Origin: Pirellulales bacterium
GTDB taxonomy: Bacteria > Planctomycetota > Planctomycetia > Pirellulales > Pirellulaceae
Direction: 5' to 3'
NCBI GenBank assembly: GCA_022451045.1
Contig: JAKUOW010000011.1
Coordinates: 1-52,220, forward strand
DNA length: 52,220 nucleotides
The notes under the pieces were generated by a model, which was not told the DNA's origin, made no database searches, and was given only the letters and a program-made list of their open reading frames with translations. This document shows, piece by piece, positions 42,143 through 49,810 of this stretch. A program made the position numbers and the translations under genes. Within the stretch, counting starts at the first letter, position 1, and the number at the start of each line of letters is the position of its first letter.

Positions 42143-43487
42143 GGCTGTCCTGTAAGATTCTGAATTCGGCACGTTGCTGGCTGGTGATTCCCATTTTTTC
42201 AAGGATGGTTGTACCAACCATAGCGGGATTGAACGGTTCGGTAATAGGGCTTTCGGCGCGTTTATCACTTGTTCCAATCACATGGCCTCGTGGCACACCC
42301 GCTCCGGCCCATACGGAAAAGTAACATTGATGCCAATGATCTCGGGAGCCGATGCCATTGATTCGTGGTGTTCTGCCAAATTCACCCATGCAAACGACCA
42401 AGGTCGTTTCAAGTAATCCTCTGTCATCCAAATCATTAATCAACGTCGAGAAAACTTGATCGAGTAACGGTCCGTGCAAATCTTCCATCAATCCGAAGTT
42501 ATCCGCATGTGTATCCCATCCATAATCTGAAAAGCCATACAGCACTTCTGCAAATTGACTCCAGTTCACTTGGACATATGGAACACCAGCCTCGACAAGG
42601 CGTCGCCCTAGAAGGCAACTTTGTCCAAAGGAAGATTGGCCGTACGCATTGCGGGTTTGTTTAGATTCACCTTCGAGATTAAATGCTCGGTTGGTCGTCG
42701 ACGACGTTAGTAACTCGAATGCCTGACTGTAGAGATTAGATAGGTCGGTTGAGGAAAGTTCGTCCACTTGCTGTTTAGCAAAATTGAGTTCTTGCTGCAG
42801 CTTTCGTCTGTCACCAAGTCGATTGGGAGTCAGTCCATCGAGCAGGTCAAGCCCGGGCAGGCTTACACCGCCTGCTTGATCACAGTGAATCATAAACGGA
42901 TCAAAGCGGCGCCCCCATTTGTTGCCACCGGCGCCCAGACTTGGTCCTCGTCCGTCACCAATGGCACCTTTCGCCAGAGAGACAAAACTTGGCATACCAC
43001 CAACTCGTTTAGCACGGGAAACGATGGAGCCAAAATTCGGCTGATAACCGAATGGTGTGCCATTCCCAGTCTCACCACCATCGGTTGGCTCGTATCCCGT
43101 CATCATGATGGACATGGCAATTAGGTGGTCAGCGCTATAATTTACATTTGAACGACATACCGTGAACTTATTGCTGATTGCGGCGCACTTGGGCAATAGC
43201 TCAGAGAAATAAACCCCAGGTGTCTTTGTAGAAATGACGTTGAATGGCCCTCGGTATTCCGATGGGGCATCGGGTTTGGGATCAAATAGATCTAGATGGG
43301 AGGGAGCGCCAATTAAGTTAACAAATAACACAGACTTTGCCGGTGCATCGACAGCGGCTTCTAATTGACCCGTCTGTGTGGCGAGCCCGGCAATAGGAAG
43401 AGCGGCACCAATCTTTAGCAGTGATCGCCGAGACAGCGGTGAACTACATGTGCGAATTGGATTATTACCAAGGTTTAAAGTCGTCAT
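42120..43487 (-). CDS. Tat-exported DUF1501 protein (locus d, second)
   Basis: A 455-residue DUF1501 protein with Tat motif LSRRSLLKIG near residue 19, domain opening LFVNLIGAPSHLDLFDPKPDAP, DYGWDTHADNFGLMEDL, and GEFGRTPRINGIGSRDHWHQCY. It has neither the CDG signature nor the 483-residue layout, so it is a third variety. By size and by GEFGRTPRIN...RDHW it is closer to the CDG-RR group than to its neighbour. It begins 6 nt after the stop of the other DUF1501 gene and overlaps the TolB-like gene downstream. The position suggests it was added to a standard PSCyt/DUF1501 pair. Confidence 0.87.
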   Translation of the reverse strand: MTTLNLGNNPIRTCSSPLSRRSLLKIGAALPIAGLATQTGQLEAAVDAPAKSVLFVNLIGAPSHLDLFDPKPDAPSEYRGPFNVISTKTPGVYFSELLPKCAAISNKFTVCRSNVNYSADHLIAMSIMMTGYEPTDGGETGNGTPFGYQPNFGSIVSRAKRVGGMPSFVSLAKGAIGDGRGPSLGAGGNKWGRRFDPFMIHCDQAGGVSLPGLDLLDGLTPNRLGDRRKLQQELNFAKQQVDELSSTDLSNLYSQAFELLTSSTTNRAFNLEGESKQTRNAYGQSSFGQSCLLGRRLVEAGVPYVQVNWSQFAEVLYGFSDYGWDTHADNFGLMEDLHGPLLDQVFSTLINDLDDRGLLETTLVVCMGEFGRTPRINGIGSRDHWHQCYFSVWAGAGVPRGHVIGTSDKRAESPITEPFNPAMVGTTILEKMGITSQQRAEFRILQDSHAFEPLM

Positions 43488-43493
43488 GGCGAG

Positions 43494-44945
43494 CTATTTG
43501 ATAATATCGTCCACAATTCGTGCATCTGAATTCACGACGAGTTGCTGTTCTTGTCCATTATGCAAATAAACTAAATCTTTATGATCGATACCAAATAACT
43601 TCAAGACAGTGGCCTGGTAGTCATTAGGTTTAATGATATTCTCTGCTGCTCGGTGTCCAACTTCATCGGATTCACCGTACGTGATCCCGGCTTTAACTCC
43701 ACCGCCGGCCAGCCATGTACTAAAGCCTTGGCCATTGTGGTCACGTCCGCCAGTATTGGGATCGCCTTCGACAACAGGGAGTCTTCCGATTTCACCACCC
43801 CAGTGCACGAGCACTTCATCGAGCATGCCACGCTGCTTGAGATCTTTCACAAGGCCAGCAGATGGTTTGTCCGTCTTACGACATGCACTTGGCAGCGAAT
43901 TCTTAAGGTCATTGTGGTTATCCCACGGCTGTCCGCTGTGGAACAGTTGCACGAATCGCACTCCACGCTCTACCAACCGTCGCGCGATCAAACACCGGGT
44001 TCCGTACTCTCTCGTGTCATCATTATCCAAGCCATAAAGCTTGTGAGTTGCTTCCGTTTCTTGAGAAATATCAAGGGCTTCACGTGCAGCATCCTGCATT
44101 CGAGCTGCAAGTTCGTAGCTAGCAATACGCGCTTCGAGATCATGTTCACCCGGGTGACGTTTCGCATGGCGACGATTGAGCTTGTTTAAAAACGCCAAAT
44201 TCGACGACTGAACCTCGCCTTTTAAATGCTGCGGAGCGTCGAGGTTTAGTATGCGAGGCTCTTTCGGTCTCAACACAGTACCTTGGAAGAGAGAGGGCAT
44301 CCACCCGTTGGACCAGTTATGTGTACTATCCACAGGGTGGCCACCAGGATCGGTAAGAACCATGTATGCAGGTAAGTTTTGGGATTCACTGCCAAGGCCA
44401 TATGTAATCCAGCTGCCAAGCGCTGGTCGCCCGGTTACACCAGCGATACCGGCATTCATATAACGAATGGAGACTTCGTGTCCATTGTGTCCCGTATGCA
44501 TAGATCGAATCAGACAAATATCGTCAACGATCGTGCTCAATTCGGGTAGCAATTCAGATAGTTCTGTACCACACTCACCGTGTTGCTTGAATTTAAACGG
44601 TGTACCTTTGAGCACCTTTGTGGCACGCTTAATAAAGCTGTATCCGATTTCGCCTTCATATGTTTTTCCATCAAGTTTGGTCAATTCCGGCTTTGGGTCA
44701 AACAAGTCCATATGAGCAGGACCACCGTGCTGGAATAATGAAATCATCGCCTTAGCAGTTGGCTGAAATACAGGTTGCTTAGGGGTCAGATCATACACGT
44801 CGGGCTGAAGCTTAACCGTTCGAGGTACTCCGAGGAGATTTTCTTCGCTCAGCATGGTTGCAAGAGCTACCATTCCAACGCCCATAGCATTCTCTCGCAG
44901 AAAACTACGCCGCGTAAATTGACTTGCAGATGAATGTTCGTTCAT
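43494..44945 (-). CDS. Tat-exported DUF1501 protein, long (483 aa) type (locus d, first)
   Basis: A 483-residue DUF1501 protein with Tat motif TRRSFLRENAMG near residue 11. Features in order: AKAMISLFQHGGPAHMDLFDPKP, HGECGTELSELLP, MHTGHNGHEVS, LNKLNRRHAKRHPGEHDLEARI, and WGGEIGRLP...GRDHN...DEVGHRAAE. It is collinear with the DUF1501 at 11880-13319, sharing HGECG, ELAARMQ, LIARRL and WGGE. Both are partnered with CX2CH-type PSCyt proteins. GAGAAG precedes the ATG by 11 nt. It follows the PSCyt gene by 16 nt. Confidence 0.9.
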   Translation of the reverse strand: MNEHSSASQFTRRSFLRENAMGVGMVALATMLSEENLLGVPRTVKLQPDVYDLTPKQPVFQPTAKAMISLFQHGGPAHMDLFDPKPELTKLDGKTYEGEIGYSFIKRATKVLKGTPFKFKQHGECGTELSELLPELSTIVDDICLIRSMHTGHNGHEVSIRYMNAGIAGVTGRPALGSWITYGLGSESQNLPAYMVLTDPGGHPVDSTHNWSNGWMPSLFQGTVLRPKEPRILNLDAPQHLKGEVQSSNLAFLNKLNRRHAKRHPGEHDLEARIASYELAARMQDAAREALDISQETEATHKLYGLDNDDTREYGTRCLIARRLVERGVRFVQLFHSGQPWDNHNDLKNSLPSACRKTDKPSAGLVKDLKQRGMLDEVLVHWGGEIGRLPVVEGDPNTGGRDHNGQGFSTWLAGGGVKAGITYGESDEVGHRAAENIIKPNDYQATVLKLFGIDHKDLVYLHNGQEQQLVVNSDARIVDDIIK

Positions 44946-44961
44946 TTCAATACAACTTCTC

Positions 44962-47900
44962 TTATTCGAGATACAAAAACTGATTGGATGTTAGTAAGGC
45001 TTGACAGTAATTCGTCATCGCTTGTTCAAATGGAGATTCGTTTCCTTCACGCAACAGGATCTCAAGTTGAGCGCTAATGAACTCTAACGACAATGTCACA
45101 TCTTCTCTGGTCGGCTTTCTTCCATAGGCGAGCTGCCAACCAAAGGCAACTTGTTCAGCCACCGACGACTTTACTTCAAACTTCTTAAGATCAATTGGCC
45201 CGCGGAAGTCCGCTGATGAGTCCCATTTCTTTACGACGTTTCCATTACCATCTAGCAATTCAAACCAAAAGTGATTTCCGAAGCTATCTGAGGTATGGTC
45301 GGCTTTTTGGTTAACAATTGTGTCGATCGTCTCGCCTGCTTCCACGTCGAAGGTAGCCTCATACATCGTTTGATTTGTAAAAGCCTCTGTCTTTGTCAGC
45401 TCTCCTTGTCGACTGCTATACACCCAAAGTGCTACACCATCTCCGTTATCGCTGCCGTGTGAAAGTCCACCACCAAGTCTGATCTTGCCAGCTACTGGTG
45501 CTGTCCAGCGTCTAATTGGATTGTGCGTATTACTATGAGTGTGCCCTCCGGAGGCATTCAAAAAGGCCCAGCCGATATTTTCGTCGGGCACCTTGTCACC
45601 ACCTTTCCAGGTGTTATCTGCGAAATGCGGAAACTCTGTGAAGTTTACTTGTGCAGATGCGCCATCGATTGACTCGCCTACATGCCCGTATCCATACGAC
45701 CACGGATCAGAATTTGAGAGTGCAGCGTCTGGTATGGTCACTGTAAGGTTTTCAATTGTGGTGGAATCCACTTTGCCATTTGCCTCTAGATTTAGTCTGG
45801 CGGCAAAGGCTTTGGCAAAATTAAGGATAAAGTCACTGTTCATCAGCATCAGTGATTGTGTTGCAACGGTAGACGTCTCTCGTTTTGTACAGTTGATTTC
45901 CATGGCGGGAGCATCAAAAGCTTTTAGGATGCTAATCGGTTGAGTTCGTTTCATCTGCAAGTAAATACTGCGTCGCTGTGTATCACCATTAATGATGACC
46001 TGGCCGGAGGTATCCGTTGCGACCATCGTCGGAGCGCCGAATTGTGTTCCATCGAGTCGGTTGGTGACCTGAAGAATGGAGTCGCGAATAGCCTCTGCAT
46101 CTAGCCGTTGTACGGGGAAATGTGAATATAAGGTGTTTCCGCCATCAAGTTGATCTGCTTCGGCTGTTCGTAACGACTCCTGCTGATAAACGGTGGAAGT
46201 CATGATGATTCGGTGTAAGTGCTTTAGACTCCAACCACTAGCCATGAATTCATCTGCGAGCCAGTCAAGTAAGGCGGGATGTGTCGGCATCGTGCCGAGG
46301 CGACCAAATTCGCCTGGCGTTGATACGATTCCCTTGCCAAAATGATGAAGCCAGAATCGGTTGACTAGGACCCGACCCACCAATGGATGCCTTCCGCTCG
46401 TAAGTCGTCGTGCGTATGCCAGACGGCGCCCGGAACTCGACAAGCTGCCATCGTTATCTGCGATTTCAAATGGACTCTCTGCCGGTGATGCAACGGTAAT
46501 GCCGCCAGGTTTTACCTCATCTTGAGGTTGTCGGTAATCACCACGATAGTACAAAAACGTAGGGTCAAATTCGCCCGCGGATTCGGTCAGTGCTCTCAGG
46601 TATTCGTGTGGCGGTTTAGTTGCACGAAGCTTAGCAATCTCAGCATCCATTGCCTTCAGCTTGTCGGCATAACCTTGGTTGTATTGATAGAGCACTCCGG
46701 TGCTCAGGTTTCGGATATTTGGATTTGTTGCCAGTAGCTCATTATGTTCCTCAGTTCGTTTGTCACCAGCGGTCTTATAGGCTTCCTCTAACTTGCCACG
46801 TATTGCTTCATCGACCTTTTCGAGCTCCTTTTGAAGCACGTCTGCCATAAACTCAGCTTGTTTTTCATTACGTGCAGTGACTTGCGTTTGTGCTTGTGCT
46901 TCAATCTCATTTGCTTTGGCGTGATCTTCATCTGTGTATAGCGATATGGCCCTGCTGTTGGGTTGCTTCCATTTTTTGGGATTGAGCGCGGGTTCGAATA
47001 TGGCACGAAGACGATAGTAATCTTTCTGTGAAATGGGGTCGTATCGATGGTCATGACACTGGGCACAGCCAACGGAAAGCCCAAGCAACGAAGTGGACAC
47101 GATCTTAACGGTGTCAATCATCACCTGCTCTCTTGCGACAGCATCGTTTTGAGCACTTGTTCCATCTGCCGCCATGCGGAGGAATCCGGTTGCAGTAAGC
47201 TTTTCGATTTCCTGAACAGTCATATTCTTATATGGAGGATTCACCAGTTCATCACCAGCGAGCTGCCATGTAATAAACTGATCAAATGGCATGTCGCGCC
47301 CGATAGATTGAATTACCCAATCACGATATTTGTATGCCCAAGCTCGAGACGAGTCGTTGTTTGTGTAACCTTCGGAGTCAGCGTAGCCGGCAACATCGAG
47401 CCAGTGCCTTCCCCATCGCTCGCCGTAAAGCGGTGAATCCAACAACCGGTTTATCAATCCAGCCCATGCATCATCTGACGTGTCATCAAGAAAGGCTTGT
47501 ACTTCTTCAGGCGTTGGTGGCACGCCGAGCAGATCCAGACTGGCTCTACGGATCAGTGTTTCTTTATCAGTATCAGAGGCAAAAGTCAGCCCGGCAGGCT
47601 CCATCTTCGCAAGCAAAAATGCGTCGATTGGCGTACGGATTCTGGTCGCGTCTTTCACGGATGGAACAGCTGGACGAATCAACGGTTTAAATGCCCAATA
47701 ACTTCGCTCTTCATCAGAGACACCCAATCCGGGTCCGATACTTGAAGGTTCTGGGCGAACTGTTTGAGCTCCTTGCTTGATCCACTGCACAAGCGTCTCG
47801 ATTTGATGATCCGGTACACGGTGATTACCTGGTGGCATTTCTCCAGTTCTTACCCGCTCGACTAAGTAGCTGGCATCAGCGTCACCGGTGACAATTGCTG

Positions 47901-48126
47901 GGCCAGATTCACCACCGGCGAGCATAAACCGAACCAACCTTAGATCCAGCTTGCCTTTTACCTCTTTTTCGGCACCGTGGCAGTCGAAACAGTGGGCACG
48001 AAAAATGGGTCTTATGTCGCGCTCAAAAGTTAGTTTGTCACCTTCTGCCAAAACGGACGACGAAGATGTCACTACTGCCAAAACAGCAAATACAAATACC
48101 AGAAACGGACCAAATCGATAATTCAT
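44962..48126 (-). CDS. PSCyt1-DUF1549-DUF1553 secreted protein with inserted beta-rich module (locus d)
   Basis: A 1054-residue exported protein. Signal (1-27), PSCyt1 haem motif CFDCH (Cys46) with GEMPP as likely axial-Met segment, DUF1549 with a second CXXCH (GCAQCHDHRYD), then DUF1553 (VGRVLVNRFWLHHFGKGIVSTPGEFG). It is about 190 residues longer than the homologue at 9267-11867. The excess sits at about 785-985, between NFAKAFAARLNLE and VAFGWQLAYGRKPT. The inserted part is beta-rich with Asn, Gly and Trp (GWAFLNASGGHTHSN, VALWVYSSRQGE, NHFWFELLDGNGNVV) and looks like a jelly-roll, carbohydrate-binding-type module. First gene of the locus d transcript. GAGAA lies 12 nt before the ATG. Confidence 0.88.
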   Translation of the reverse strand: MNYRFGPFLVFVFAVLAVVTSSSSVLAEGDKLTFERDIRPIFRAHCFDCHGAEKEVKGKLDLRLVRFMLAGGESGPAIVTGDADASYLVERVRTGEMPPGNHRVPDHQIETLVQWIKQGAQTVRPEPSSIGPGLGVSDEERSYWAFKPLIRPAVPSVKDATRIRTPIDAFLLAKMEPAGLTFASDTDKETLIRRASLDLLGVPPTPEEVQAFLDDTSDDAWAGLINRLLDSPLYGERWGRHWLDVAGYADSEGYTNNDSSRAWAYKYRDWVIQSIGRDMPFDQFITWQLAGDELVNPPYKNMTVQEIEKLTATGFLRMAADGTSAQNDAVAREQVMIDTVKIVSTSLLGLSVGCAQCHDHRYDPISQKDYYRLRAIFEPALNPKKWKQPNSRAISLYTDEDHAKANEIEAQAQTQVTARNEKQAEFMADVLQKELEKVDEAIRGKLEEAYKTAGDKRTEEHNELLATNPNIRNLSTGVLYQYNQGYADKLKAMDAEIAKLRATKPPHEYLRALTESAGEFDPTFLYYRGDYRQPQDEVKPGGITVASPAESPFEIADNDGSLSSSGRRLAYARRLTSGRHPLVGRVLVNRFWLHHFGKGIVSTPGEFGRLGTMPTHPALLDWLADEFMASGWSLKHLHRIIMTSTVYQQESLRTAEADQLDGGNTLYSHFPVQRLDAEAIRDSILQVTNRLDGTQFGAPTMVATDTSGQVIINGDTQRRSIYLQMKRTQPISILKAFDAPAMEINCTKRETSTVATQSLMLMNSDFILNFAKAFAARLNLEANGKVDSTTIENLTVTIPDAALSNSDPWSYGYGHVGESIDGASAQVNFTEFPHFADNTWKGGDKVPDENIGWAFLNASGGHTHSNTHNPIRRWTAPVAGKIRLGGGLSHGSDNGDGVALWVYSSRQGELTKTEAFTNQTMYEATFDVEAGETIDTIVNQKADHTSDSFGNHFWFELLDGNGNVVKKWDSSADFRGPIDLKKFEVKSSVAEQVAFGWQLAYGRKPTREDVTLSLEFISAQLEILLREGNESPFEQAMTNYCQALLTSNQFLYLE

Positions 48127-48204
48127 AGGAATTGGTTTCTCAAGCGGCGGGATTACTTGAAACGGTGGGAGAATCTTAGTTGATTACCTAGTTCATTATA
48201 ACAG

Positions 48205-48358
48205 GGATAGGCTGTCTGTTTCATAGCAGCTTTGCGTAGTAACAATCTAAGAAAGCTACGATTTACCTAGAATTGAAGCCTCAGATAGCCGGATAAACAT
48301 AGATTGCCCATGATTAAGTCATGCTAAGCCTGGCTAAACGTAGACTGTCTATGATTCA
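48205..48358 (+). repeat. dispersed intergenic repeat, copy E (two palindrome units)
   Basis: Two tandem palindrome-type units lie here: AAACATAGATTGCCCATG (from 48294) and AAACGTAGACTGTCTATG (from 48336), 42 bp apart. A weaker relative, ATAGGCTGTCTGTTT, is at 48207-48221. The long blocks of copies A and B are absent. The second unit overlaps the last codons and TAG stop of the FGGY kinase gene. Confidence 0.7.
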
Positions 48359-49779
48359 AAAGAGAGCCATTTGGCGGTGGCGGAGAGATCGGGTAGTAAT
48401 CCGGTGCCGATGGCTGCTGAAATTGCAGCGCCAGTAGCGGCTTCTTCGCGTTGCGCCGGGCGCAATACCGGCATCTCAAAACGCTTCTCAATACAATGTT
48501 GTAAGATTTCGTTTTCACGAATACCGTTACCTGCACCAACGATTTCTGTCATCCCAGTGACACCAATACTCTCAATAGCTTCGTATCCTTCAAAAAACAC
48601 ACTGGCCATTCCTTCCAACAAGGACCGAACCATATTTGCTGGTGTGAAATTATCAGGGTCAATTCCACTCCAATTAGCCCTAACATCAGGATCCTGTCGT
48701 GTACCGGTAAATAACGGTAAACAGGTCATGTCATGTGTGCCATTTGTCACTCCGGCAGCTAAGTCGGTCATCCTCGCAAAGAGGCTACCCTCAACTTCAA
48801 CATCAAAGAGAGACTCTCCAACCAACCGAAAGAATCTTTCCAGCGCTGCATAGCTACGACCACCGCATGCGCCGACATTTGCAAGTAGAAATCCACCGTA
48901 TGGAAATGGTCGAACTTCTAATGCTGGATGTTCACCGGTCTTCTCGCTGTATGCTCCGACTTGGCCACCTGTCCCCACATTTATTGACAACTGAGAATGT
49001 CGGTCGCTAACACTCCCCAAAAAACTTGCTTGGTTATCACCTAAAGCAGTAAATACCGGGATGCCTGCCGGAAGCCCGGTTTCCTGAGCAATCGCCGCAG
49101 TCAATGAACCAACAGCTTCCCTAACTGATCCGATGCGAGGCAATATTTTAGATGACCAGCCAAGCTTACCTATAGCATCTTCATTCCACTGATTTTCGTG
49201 AATATCCAGAACACCGGCACTCCCCGCGGCCGTTGGATCGCTTGTCAATCCTGCCTGGCACAGTCGGCTGGCGACGAAGTCCATAATGAATGCCGCCTGG
49301 CAATTCTCAGGAAGCTGACCGTTATCTGCAAGCCATGTTAGCGTCAGCCCCATAAAGCCTGTACGCAAATAACAACCGTGTCGTTGATATTGTTCATTTC
49401 CTAACCGACCGACTAGAGCATCGACATATGTACCACCGTCCGGGTGCGGATCGGCACCTCTTTGGTCTTGCCAGTTGATATAGGGTGAGACCGGCTTGAG
49501 ATTCTCATCAACGAGTACGACGCCATGCTGTTGGCCGGTCATCCCAACCCCGACAACTTCTGATGCTCGATGACCGAGCAGTTCGGAAACTGCATTGAGA
49601 CAGCGTATTGCCTGAATCCAAATGCGTTCCGCATCAAATTCACACCGCCCCGGGGCGAGCCCGTTAAATCGAGAATCATTGGTAGTCGTTTTTGCGCCGA
49701 GGCTCTCACCCGTGTCACCATCTATTGCAAGTGACGTAATGGTCGTTGTGCCGATATCTAACCCTAGAACAACCGCCAT
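48349..49779 (-). CDS. FGGY-family carbohydrate kinase
   Basis: A 476-residue cytoplasmic sugar kinase. It shows the ATPase-fold phosphate loop GLDIGTTTIT (6-15), GMTGQQHGVVL, INWQDQRG, the catalytic base Asp248 in LGDNQASFLG, the second phosphate loop NVGTGGQVG and an adenosine loop VGAGNGIREN. Xylulokinase and sedoheptulokinase are the closest patterns by eye; INWQDQRG favours the latter, but the sugar is not determined. GAGGGG lies 8 nt before the ATG. It is 31 nt downstream of the PhoD-like gene on the same strand. Its stop codon lies in a repeat copy. Confidence 0.87.
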   Translation of the reverse strand: MAVVLGLDIGTTTITSLAIDGDTGESLGAKTTTNDSRFNGLAPGRCEFDAERIWIQAIRCLNAVSELLGHRASEVVGVGMTGQQHGVVLVDENLKPVSPYINWQDQRGADPHPDGGTYVDALVGRLGNEQYQRHGCYLRTGFMGLTLTWLADNGQLPENCQAAFIMDFVASRLCQAGLTSDPTAAGSAGVLDIHENQWNEDAIGKLGWSSKILPRIGSVREAVGSLTAAIAQETGLPAGIPVFTALGDNQASFLGSVSDRHSQLSINVGTGGQVGAYSEKTGEHPALEVRPFPYGGFLLANVGACGGRSYAALERFFRLVGESLFDVEVEGSLFARMTDLAAGVTNGTHDMTCLPLFTGTRQDPDVRANWSGIDPDNFTPANMVRSLLEGMASVFFEGYEAIESIGVTGMTEIVGAGNGIRENEILQHCIEKRFEMPVLRPAQREEAATGAAISAAIGTGLLPDLSATAKWLSFES

Positions 49780-49810
49780 ATAGAAGCCCCTCTTGTTTCA
49801 AGCCGACTTA

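Noticed and set aside
42143-42277. N-terminal extension of the TolB-like gene into the DUF1501 gene
   Set aside because: The signal peptide and an AGGA ribosome site define the start at 42142; the extension is an out-of-frame reading of the DUF1501 coding sequence.
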